A stretch of 44,836 nt of DNA from a virus. Numbering within the stretch: position 1 is the stretch's first letter; each line of letters starts with the position of its first letter. The translations under genes and the position numbers were made by a program. Location: the IMG/VR virus record IMGVR_UViG_3300027834_000301, positions 1-44,836 of that record; one strand, 5' to 3'. The notes below the pieces were generated by a model. The model saw only the letters and a list, made by a program, of their open reading frames with translations, was not told the DNA's origin and made no database searches. This document shows positions 38,301-44,836 of the stretch, one piece after another.

Positions 38301-39212
38301 GTTTTCAAAAATCTTGATGATACTCGAGAGCGGTTTAACGCTATGATAATGACTATAGGAGTTTTGCGTTCTGCGTGGAGCGATTATAATAATTATCTCA
38401 AGGCTGGTGAGGATGCCAAAATAAAACAATACGAGCGCAATCAGCAAAGAATGAAAGCTGTTTTAGACCAACGCCTTGCTTCTGGAATGATCAACCAGCG
38501 CCAATACGATCAAGCAGTAAAAGCGGGCGAAGAACAAGTGGCCAAGCAAAAAGCCGAGATTGAATACAAACAAGCAAAAAGGGAAAAAGCCCAAAAAATC
38601 GTTGATACAATTATAAATACATCTGTTGCTATTATGCAAGGTTACGCTCAATTGGGTCCGATTGGGGGAACTATTGCCGCGGTTTTAATAGGAACTTTGG
38701 GTGCCCTTCAAATTGCAACTATTGCAAGGCAACCATTGCCCGCAAAAGGTTTCCAAACAGGATATTATGACAGTTTTCCGGTAGAAAGGGAACAGGATGG
38801 AAAGCTTTTTAATGCGTCTTTCGGCGGACAATCGAGAAGTGGTATGGTTTCAAAACCAACTGTATTCTTGGCTGGAGAGCAAGGCCAACATTTCCCAGAA
38901 TTAATTGTTTCCGGTCCCGACCTCAAAAAATTCGACCCTGAAGTGGTAAGTTCCATTGGCCGTGAGATTCGCAGGGTAAAAGGCTACGAGCAGGGCTACA
39001 CTTCACCTGCGGTGGCAAGGGCAGAAAGTCCGGCAGCCGTTGCTCAGGATAACTCAGCTTTATTGGCGGTGCTTTCAGAAGTTAGCCAAACAATGCGAGA
39101 AATTAAAGAAAAAGGGTTGAACGCCTGGCTTGTGCGCGATATGGAAAACGCAAAAAAAATGCAGGACGATCTGGACAAACTAAAAAAATACAAACAAAAA
39201 AGCCAAGTATAA
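35400..39212 (+). CDS. phage tail tape measure protein (TP901 type)
   Basis: A 1270-residue protein. The N-terminal coiled coil (LYELEQANRKLKSANTDLRK) leads to the TP901 core (about residues 170-480, FSDALSDVQKTTGMTKKEVD, AEEGGRIGIAKDEIGEFVKV, SLPESMKPSIADALALGAAF). A linker rich in Thr and Ser (about 700-715) is followed by Lys/Glu coiled coils and a hydrophobic stretch near residues 1085-1110 (YAQLGPIGGTIAAVLIGTLG), then a Gly-rich end. Tape measures set tail length and help DNA passage; at roughly 1.5 angstrom per residue this one suggests a tail near 190 nm, a rule-of-thumb estimate. It overlaps the following gene by one base (TAATG). Confidence 0.9.
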   Translation: MAKRIVDEEMRFTVVVNGNAAQKELYELEQANRKLKSANTDLRKERAQLFREGKKGTAEYKALTDQINKNSVVIGANAKRMDALQKEIGITGLSLNQLRRRAAILGTQLRNMIPGSADFNRIQAELKQVTARMRELQAASRNTEGSLSKIAGGFNKYAVLGTSIIASFTGIAISLQKTIDYQKEFSDALSDVQKTTGMTKKEVDDLSRTFGFLNTRTSRIDLLKIAEEGGRIGIAKDEIGEFVKVMDKAVVALSDSFPGGVEETASKLGKLKLLFKETKDQGVDKAYNAIGSAINELGANGVATENNIAEFATRVGSLPESMKPSIADALALGAAFEESGIQAEIAARAYGIVLKQAAEESAKFAEVMGITNQEVKDLINEDPLEFMIKFAQGLKGMNATDTANTLNYLGVSADGANKVLGAVSNNTARFREQLALSSKAMREATSLTNEFNTKNNNLAANLDKIKKTLIGAFNSEALTKALSGLTSWFGRLIGAIKDTTDAAVQERNELFKLESMIFNVNTTTADRVKLINKLKTLYPDLLKDINAETVSNEQLKVALKAVNDQLINKIIIAREQDKIDRQNEKTADRLQTYLEKEMELREAVGAMAGDTKGFSFDSNKSELENAIALADQYLKNAGRTPSVIKQVSDGYFALKNSISAYKSAQYQLNREQKEGNILLNEREALMKRLGISDAPAPSSTSTTTDTTETATSTFNVGGNKENDKKAAEEKLKLIKSLNEDIAEANKKAEDERLALLDAGYLKELQKLKLAHDREKAALWAQIKTKEELAEMDPEVAEKYLERNEALLNQMLAQDTSYHLERATIIEKGITDYIQSLEDEYQRAKSARETAFNNELALLGDNEKAKEQLKKEYQAEELAADKAHLEELMTQLKTIISEEEFEGFKLDLFSEEQKQNLIKRLEEAGLKLSEIQAIMAALQGKGGGTESGLDIQNEKTDFFGFTADEWLNVFKNLDDTRERFNAMIMTIGVLRSAWSDYNNYLKAGEDAKIKQYERNQQRMKAVLDQRLASGMINQRQYDQAVKAGEEQVAKQKAEIEYKQAKREKAQKIVDTIINTSVAIMQGYAQLGPIGGTIAAVLIGTLGALQIATIARQPLPAKGFQTGYYDSFPVEREQDGKLFNASFGGQSRSGMVSKPTVFLAGEQGQHFPELIVSGPDLKKFDPEVVSSIGREIRRVKGYEQGYTSPAVARAESPAAVAQDNSALLAVLSEVSQTMREIKEKGLNAWLVRDMENAKKMQDDLDKLKKYKQKSQV

Positions 39213-39616
39213 TGTACCAAGTTTATACAGACAATCAAGTTTTTGAGGATGGCACCGCAAACATTGCGTGCAATCTTATTCACCAATATTTAATAGACGA
39301 GTTTGATGCGCCTACCATTGCGGCAAATTTTTTCTTAACGGGAATGCCTGCCAGAATTATTCAAGGAGATCCAGACACTGATGTTTCAGTTATTTCCTTT
39401 GGGACATCTCAGGATGCTATTTTTGAGTTTTGTGTAAGCAAAATAGCCGAAAAGTTAAATGCTTCCGGCACGGTTCGTTTTAACGACCAAGGACAAATGG
39501 TTTATAATGAACAAATTTTTGTAGAGTTCTGGCTACTTCTATCTCCGGGTACACTTGTTACTGAAAATGATATAGTAATGCAGGATAAAGCAAATATTCC
39601 GGCTTATATAATTTAA
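39212..39616 (+). CDS. hypothetical tail protein, 134 aa
   Basis: Begins in a TAATG overlap with the tape-measure stop. Alpha/beta sequence (CNLIHQYLIDEFDAPTIAAN; then a beta-rich VRFNDQGQMVYNEQIFVEFW). Location after the tape measure suggests distal-tail function. No family recognised. Confidence 0.6.
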   Translation: MYQVYTDNQVFEDGTANIACNLIHQYLIDEFDAPTIAANFFLTGMPARIIQGDPDTDVSVISFGTSQDAIFEFCVSKIAEKLNASGTVRFNDQGQMVYNEQIFVEFWLLLSPGTLVTENDIVMQDKANIPAYII

Positions 39617-39621
39617 AAGAT

Positions 39622-41847
39622 ATGTATAATATTTCACTTTCTGCTGCGCAGGCATTTAATAACAATCCTGCATCCAAACCACCACAAACCGGATGGATAT
39701 TCAGCCCGCCATCTCCCTACACTATTTATAGTTTTATTGGTAACCCAATGCCTCCAGATTTAACCATTCAATCCTTTATAAAAGATTATATCTTTTCAAT
39801 GGGCACGAATACCTATACTGATTACTATGTAAAAATGAGCATAGCCCATCCTGTTTTAAATGGGCAAAGGGTTCCAATGTTCGATATTTCGGGGCCTATT
39901 GCAGATGCAACTGGTGATGGCTATCATTTAACGCAAGCAAATCTGGACGTAGATCATATCCTTGATTTTGATTTTATAAACTTTCCCGCAGGTAATTACC
40001 GTGCTCAAATATTATTCCTGGTATACGGCAAGATTGAAGATTTCTTTTTTGAATTTATTGAAACGGTACGTTTCAATGTAGACCTGGTGCGTCTTAATGT
40101 GGGTGATATTTACATTACTCCTGCAGAAGCTGTAGAGATGCACTATCTTTTGGGAGGTACGCTTCCTTCAAGCGTTTCCCGCAACCTTTATGTAAACGGT
40201 GCCTTTACGGTAACGGTAGGAGATCATATTGCGCTCTCGGGTGGCAACTTAGTTTTGGTTAGTGATATTGACGGCGTTAAAACCTACTCAGGTAGTGGTA
40301 ATCAGACCATTAATTTCACGCTTGAGAGTTCCATAAATTCGCTTCCCGATCCTGGCGACCTTTACGAAGTACAGGCGCTTTTTAATGTTCCAACAATGAT
40401 TTTGGCCGTTGATGTAAAGATTCATCTTTACGAGGCCGGAAATAATCGGGTTTTCCCAGAATTGTTGCGCTTCACTTCCGTAAAGGGAGTGCTTGAGGCA
40501 CCATACCAAAGCTTCACGATTGAAGGTTTTGGTGCTTTTACGATTACGCATCCCAATTGGTTGGAACTTGAGGGTTCCGCATCGGGAAACAATACCACGA
40601 CAAAGAGCATCAAGCCAATTCACTCCGACAATTTAAACCCTGGTTTTTATTCCGGAAAAATCAAAGTGGTGTTCGCTTCTGAAAATTATTTTATTGATGT
40701 TTTGCTTGAGGTTGTAGATAGTCTGCAGTCTGGGTTCTCGAAAACAGGAATAAACTTTACCAAGGACCGTGATGGAATTTCAACCATCTATGGTAATAAT
40801 TTAAATAAGGTACAGCTTTTAATGAGTATTGAAAGCTATTTTTATAATTCTTCTGAGTCAAAAATTTTACCTGCAGATTTTACCAAGGGTATTTTCAATG
40901 GCCTTTCAGATTTTTGGCTCGGCGACATTGCGCATAAGGCAATGCCATCTCTTAAAAAACTTACGGATATCGGCTTTAGGTTTTTCCAAAACCCTGGTGG
41001 CGGTGCAGATTTATTTGGGTATAAAGTTTTTAAATATTATAACCCGGCCAAAGTTTATTTTTTAATGAAATACATAAGCCGTGAAACTGGTGATCAAGTA
41101 GGTCCTTCAAAGGAATATCATGACATCCAATTTTTAAAAGGCAGAAAGCCCAAACGTTTTTTCTCAAGCTTTGGAATCGTTGATTTTAAGGAATCTCCAA
41201 TTCGTGTAACCAAAAAATCATTTACACTACTGCCGGTTTTCCGGAACAACTCAATGTCATTGATAGAAATCTACAGAAATGGAATCCTTTACAAAAAAAT
41301 CTATCCAGATCGCGGAAGTGCACAGCTCTTTGGTGTGCAATTGTCATTTGCTCCATTTGCCCCGGGCGATATGATTGAGGCACGTGTTGTCAACCTGACT
41401 ACTCAAGAAGATGAGCACCCTTATTTTTCGCAATATTATATCCTATTCGAAGAAGGAAAGAAAAGTTATCATCTTGTGTGGGAAAATGAACATGGTATTT
41501 TAGAAGCTTTTGAATTCACCGGTGATTATGAATTTAAAAGTGAGCACAAAGGCGTTATTGCACGTTCATTTGAAAGATATCTGGAATATACCGAAAAGGT
41601 TGCAACAGAACGAACGGTTCAATTTTCCGCAAATACAGGATGGATTTTAAAAAGCAATCAGGAGCGCATCGATAGTCTTGCCGATGCCAACCGTGCGTGG
41701 ATTGTATTTACAGAAGATCGCGAACCAATTCAGTTGGTGCCAAATGATTCAAAGTTAACCAATGTAGATTCAGAAGCCAGAACGTATCAATACGATGTGG
41801 CTTTCACTATAAACCCAACACATGAACTTGAAAATAATACATTCTGA
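39622..41847 (+). CDS. large tail tip / baseplate-like protein, 741 aa
   Basis: Beta-rich protein with probable Ig-like domains in its middle (about 250-380, VPTMILAVDVKIHLYEAGNN; GFYSGKIKVVFASENYFIDV). The C-terminal part (SNQERIDSLADANRAWIVFT, then YDVAFTINPTHE) looks like a conserved domain of Bacteroidota tail proteins near the tail tip. Likely a distal tail or baseplate element. It overlaps the next gene by 26 bp. Confidence 0.62.
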   Translation: MYNISLSAAQAFNNNPASKPPQTGWIFSPPSPYTIYSFIGNPMPPDLTIQSFIKDYIFSMGTNTYTDYYVKMSIAHPVLNGQRVPMFDISGPIADATGDGYHLTQANLDVDHILDFDFINFPAGNYRAQILFLVYGKIEDFFFEFIETVRFNVDLVRLNVGDIYITPAEAVEMHYLLGGTLPSSVSRNLYVNGAFTVTVGDHIALSGGNLVLVSDIDGVKTYSGSGNQTINFTLESSINSLPDPGDLYEVQALFNVPTMILAVDVKIHLYEAGNNRVFPELLRFTSVKGVLEAPYQSFTIEGFGAFTITHPNWLELEGSASGNNTTTKSIKPIHSDNLNPGFYSGKIKVVFASENYFIDVLLEVVDSLQSGFSKTGINFTKDRDGISTIYGNNLNKVQLLMSIESYFYNSSESKILPADFTKGIFNGLSDFWLGDIAHKAMPSLKKLTDIGFRFFQNPGGGADLFGYKVFKYYNPAKVYFLMKYISRETGDQVGPSKEYHDIQFLKGRKPKRFFSSFGIVDFKESPIRVTKKSFTLLPVFRNNSMSLIEIYRNGILYKKIYPDRGSAQLFGVQLSFAPFAPGDMIEARVVNLTTQEDEHPYFSQYYILFEEGKKSYHLVWENEHGILEAFEFTGDYEFKSEHKGVIARSFERYLEYTEKVATERTVQFSANTGWILKSNQERIDSLADANRAWIVFTEDREPIQLVPNDSKLTNVDSEARTYQYDVAFTINPTHELENNTF

Positions 41848-43660
41848 TTTTCAATTGAATCTTATTGACACCTCTTTCACAATGGTAGAGGAAAACAATT
41901 GGTTCAGCGATAAAATCTTTTCAAAATATACCTTCCCTATCAGCAAAACATTGACTGATCAAGAGGATGCAGCTTTTAAGTTTATAAGCCAATATGCATC
42001 GCGCAATGTGCAGACAATTTTTAATGTGATTTTTTATGTTTTGGACGTTGAGCACGAAGCGGTAATGGAAATTGAAAAAATTATTGGCCGAAAGATTGAG
42101 TTTCAAATAAGATATGGATTTGAGGAGTTTCCAAATTTCGACAAGAAGCTGGCGCAGCTACCGCTCCATAAGTTTGAACTTACTGGAGAAACTATCTTTG
42201 AACATGCTGAAGATAGAATTGACTTGGCCTATCCCGCCACGGACTATAATTTTCCCACCATTTTTACAGATAAATTTGATACAGAAAGTCCGCAATGGGA
42301 ATTTTTTGAAGGGAGAATAAACAATCACAACGGTACTGCATTTCTTGAAAATGAATATGATGTTGTAGAAGATGTGCAGATAAACCGTAACGTTATGCAG
42401 CCACTACCTTCGCTTTTATATGTATTAAAAACGGGTTTTGCTGATAAAGGCTATACGCTTGCTGGCGATATTCTGGAGGATCCGGAATTTAAAAACGCCT
42501 GGCTTTACTCCCTTAGTGATTTTTACAGTACCATAACTGATGATGGTAAACAGGAAATGATTGTAAAAACGGATGAAGAAATTGAAATTATTGATGGTTT
42601 TGGACGATACGAAAGTGATCTCACCCTTACGGAACCAGGCAGGTATGCCGTAAGGGGCAATTTGTTTGTGAGGAGCGAGGGAACGCACTTGTTTCAAGCC
42701 TTTGCTAAATTTTTTTACAAAGGTCAACAGATAGGGTTTTGGCAAGTGGAGCAAGGCGAATTTTTTGTAATGGTAGATTTAATTTTGGAAATGTTCCCAG
42801 GAGATACGCCTCCGGTATTTCAATTTCAATCTGTACAGTTGCCATATCAACATTCTGGAGGTGGTATTATTTATGACGCTACCATATTAGATGTTACCAT
42901 TTCCCAACTGACTAAGTACAATCCAGACGGTTCTGCAACGCCTACTTTAATATTGCCGAATGAAATTGATTTAACCAAATGTGTGCCCGATGTTACATTT
43001 GGTGATTTATTTAAAGCGGTAAAGCTTTGGAAAAATTATGGGGTATCAATAAGCGGAAACGTTGTTTCAATTGATTTGGTAAAAAATCAAATCGGCAAAA
43101 CCGCCGTCAAAGATTTAAGTCAACGCGAGGTGATGGAGCCAGAACGAAGTTTTAACCAGGGAAAAACTTTTGAACTGAAATTTACGGAAATAGAATCTGC
43201 AGATTATGAATTTCCATCTTTCTACATTGATCATAATGGGATAACTCAATCCCCTTATGTAGCCAAAGAAGGTACAGAGGAAATAATTATTGATGCCGTA
43301 CCCCTGCCACTAAAATCAAAAAATACCGTACTTACGGCGCACGGTTTCTTAGATGACAAGCAAAAAATTCAGCTAGTTCTTTATGACGGACTGATAGGTA
43401 CGCTGAATTTAACCAGAGACCCGAGCAACTTGATGATACCCGCAGTATATGAGAATGATTATAAGGAATGGATTGATTTTCTATTAAAAGCTGTTGGGTA
43501 TCTGTGGACCTTTAACGATTATGATTTAAACGTGCGCGATTTGCAAGTGCGCAGCACGATATTTGCCTATGGAATTTATCATGCGGTTGTTAGCTTGTCT
43601 AAAAAGAATGTTGCTCCTGGAATTATTCAAACCGAAATTGAAACACTTTCAATTGAATAG
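41822..43660 (+). CDS. tail tip / baseplate hub-like protein, 612 aa
   Basis: Starts MNLKIIHSDFQLNLIDTSFT followed by MVEENNWFSDKIFSKYTFPI, an N-terminal pattern I associate with Bacteroidota tail-tip proteins. The middle has LLYVLKTGFADKGYTLAGDI and a beta-rich stretch; VTFGDLFKAVKLWKNYGVSI and KTFELKFTEIESADYEFPSF follow. This looks like a hub or tail-tip protein after the large baseplate-like protein. Its last 12 bp overlap the convergent integrase gene. Confidence 0.6.
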   Translation: MNLKIIHSDFQLNLIDTSFTMVEENNWFSDKIFSKYTFPISKTLTDQEDAAFKFISQYASRNVQTIFNVIFYVLDVEHEAVMEIEKIIGRKIEFQIRYGFEEFPNFDKKLAQLPLHKFELTGETIFEHAEDRIDLAYPATDYNFPTIFTDKFDTESPQWEFFEGRINNHNGTAFLENEYDVVEDVQINRNVMQPLPSLLYVLKTGFADKGYTLAGDILEDPEFKNAWLYSLSDFYSTITDDGKQEMIVKTDEEIEIIDGFGRYESDLTLTEPGRYAVRGNLFVRSEGTHLFQAFAKFFYKGQQIGFWQVEQGEFFVMVDLILEMFPGDTPPVFQFQSVQLPYQHSGGGIIYDATILDVTISQLTKYNPDGSATPTLILPNEIDLTKCVPDVTFGDLFKAVKLWKNYGVSISGNVVSIDLVKNQIGKTAVKDLSQREVMEPERSFNQGKTFELKFTEIESADYEFPSFYIDHNGITQSPYVAKEGTEEIIIDAVPLPLKSKNTVLTAHGFLDDKQKIQLVLYDGLIGTLNLTRDPSNLMIPAVYENDYKEWIDFLLKAVGYLWTFNDYDLNVRDLQVRSTIFAYGIYHAVVSLSKKNVAPGIIQTEIETLSIE

Positions 43661-44836
43661 TTTGTCGATGATGAAAACCTTTTCGTTCACTTCGCTTTCT
43701 ACAATGTGAACGTAAATCATTGTTTGCTTTATGCTACTATGGCCCAAAAGGTTCTGAAGCGAAACCACATCGCCTCCAGCTCTCAAGAAGTTGGTGGCAA
43801 AAGTATGCCGCCCAACGTGGAATGAAATCTTCTTTGAAATGCCGCAAGTATTGGCTATCACTTTTATTTGACGGTTCATATAGATAGGATCCTTCTTTTC
43901 CACAAAAAGGTTTTCGCAATGCTGAAGTAATGTCCTGGTACTTGCATTAATATTTCGGCGCTGCATCCGGTTCTTTTTCATTTCGAAATATTCAAAGAAA
44001 CCTTCATCGAATTGCGTCCGCTCGATGGACATTACTTCAGAAACTCGCAGCCCAGTAAAACAGCTGAAAAGAAAATAGCCCAAAACCAATTGGTTGTAAG
44101 GTGCAATAAAGGACGATTTGTAATATTCAAATAGTCTATTCACTTCTGAAGCTTTTAGGTCTGTTCTATTGCCTGTTGTGTTGCCCACTTTAATATCATC
44201 AATTTCTATGGGTAAAAGAATGCCCTGTTTTTTGGCCGCGTTCAAAAACTTTTTGAAAGTGGAAATGTTCCCTTCAATTGTTGTTTTTTGATTTCCCTGC
44301 TTGGCCATCCATTGCCGAAGATTCAGGATTAATTTATGGTCAATCTCTGTGAAGTATATTTTCTCTCGGAAACGTTTCATTTTCTGAAGCGTTAACTTCT
44401 GTTTTTTATAAGTGCCTTTGGCCAGCTGTCCTTTTTGTTTCTCAAGAAACCAATCTGCAAACGCAAAGAAATTTACTCTTGGAATCCCATTTATAAATTC
44501 TTCAGTCAAGGAATCCACATCCAATTTTTTATTGGCCAGCCGATAGGTGGTTTTTATAGAAGTGATTTTACTCTGGAGGTTATCGATAATTAAATTGAGA
44601 TCCTTCGAATGCTGGTCCGTCGATTTTAAGCGCTGCAGTGTGGTGCAAAAATCTTCCGGAGGCAAATAGATATCCAGGGGAATTCGATTTCGCTTTTGAT
44701 CACCGGTAATGTGAAGATAGAGTAGGGAAAGCCCCTCTCTATTTTTATAACTGCGCGGAATGAATTTAGTTTTTACTGACACAAACAATTTCTTTGTGTC
44801 AACTCTTGTGTCAAAAATAGCTTCGGAAGTAACCAT
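43649..44836 (-). CDS. tyrosine site-specific recombinase (phage integrase)
   Basis: A 395-residue integrase, read from ATG at the right window edge. The N-terminus (about 17-60, FVSVKTKFIPRSYKNREGLS) is an arm-type DNA-binding region, the core-binding SAM-like domain spans about 120-225, and the catalytic domain has R264 (TGLRVSEVM), K287 in EMKKNR, H340 and R343 in HVGRHTFAT, H366 in LLGHSSIKQT, and the nucleophile Y375. All catalytic residues are present, so it should be active. It inserts phage DNA into the host attachment site. It runs opposite to the tail genes; its promoter and any attachment site must lie just beyond 44836. Confidence 0.9.
   Translation of the reverse strand: MVTSEAIFDTRVDTKKLFVSVKTKFIPRSYKNREGLSLLYLHITGDQKRNRIPLDIYLPPEDFCTTLQRLKSTDQHSKDLNLIIDNLQSKITSIKTTYRLANKKLDVDSLTEEFINGIPRVNFFAFADWFLEKQKGQLAKGTYKKQKLTLQKMKRFREKIYFTEIDHKLILNLRQWMAKQGNQKTTIEGNISTFKKFLNAAKKQGILLPIEIDDIKVGNTTGNRTDLKASEVNRLFEYYKSSFIAPYNQLVLGYFLFSCFTGLRVSEVMSIERTQFDEGFFEYFEMKKNRMQRRNINASTRTLLQHCENLFVEKKDPIYMNRQIKVIANTCGISKKISFHVGRHTFATNFLRAGGDVVSLQNLLGHSSIKQTMIYVHIVESEVNEKVFIIDKLFN
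44777..44813. repeat. three TTGTGTCA boxes in the 5' end of the integrase gene
   Basis: TGACACAA (44777-44784) is the inverse of TTGTGTCA at 44794-44801 and 44806-44813. All three octamers fall in 37 bp within the first 20 codons of the integrase. They could be arm-type integrase sites or an autoregulatory operator; coding-sequence coincidence is possible because they encode the repeated DTK and LFVS stretch. Confidence 0.4.

Overview
The window looks like a nearly complete temperate phage or prophage of a Bacteroidota host, most likely of the Flavobacteriaceae. The evidence is AT-rich intergenic DNA, no Shine-Dalgarno-led starts, several promoters of the Bacteroidota type (TTG, about 19 nt, TAnnTTTG), and families typical of that phylum (DUF4468, an ArdC-like domain, a Bacteroidota-type tyrosine recombinase). 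The morphology genes (portal, terminase, S49 protease, capsid, TP901-type tape measure, tail proteins) indicate a tailed virion with a long tail. The integrase starts exactly at the right edge and a small helix-turn-helix gene starts exactly at the left edge, so attachment sites and possibly a repressor may lie outside.

Layout. 1-9653, plus strand: early region of tightly packed, often ATGA- or TAATG-overlapping small genes, with a LuxR-type HTH protein, a structured RNA at 1771-2003 that folds like a tRNA cloverleaf, a primase-helicase, a cytosine-C5 methyltransferase and an ASCH-like protein. 9654-10487: terminators, one minus-strand gene, an array of 11 GTTACA/TGTAAC boxes, and a strong promoter. 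10488-13353: tail fibre and an SGNH hydrolase, probable host-adsorption genes. 13670-16407: lysis region (membrane proteins, T7-lysozyme-like amidase, spanin-like protein). 16467-20371: head protease, capsid and decoration-like protein. 20495-25439: packaging (PLD-like protein, TerS candidate, TerL). 25417-28288, minus strand: two accessory operons, one with an ArdC-like protein and an adenine-methylase-like protein, interrupting the usual TerL-portal order. 28741-33997: portal, connectors and tail completion. 34059-35289: cassette-like accessory genes separated by heavily structured DNA. 35400-43660: tape measure and tail tip. 43649-44836, minus strand: integrase.

The most striking signal is a shared promoter architecture in front of five late units: TGTCACA, exactly 21 nt, then a TAnnTTTG-like -7 box (14235, 16413, 20428, 28701, 35346). 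These promoters precede lysis, head, packaging, portal and tail-tape-measure units and three of them follow an intrinsic terminator. This suggests one phage activator or sigma-like factor fires all morphogenesis genes. Other candidates for new biology are the tRNA-like RNA, two interleaved inverted-repeat structures with an alternative pairing partner over a start codon (34620-34758 and 34940-35021), and the GTTACA array.
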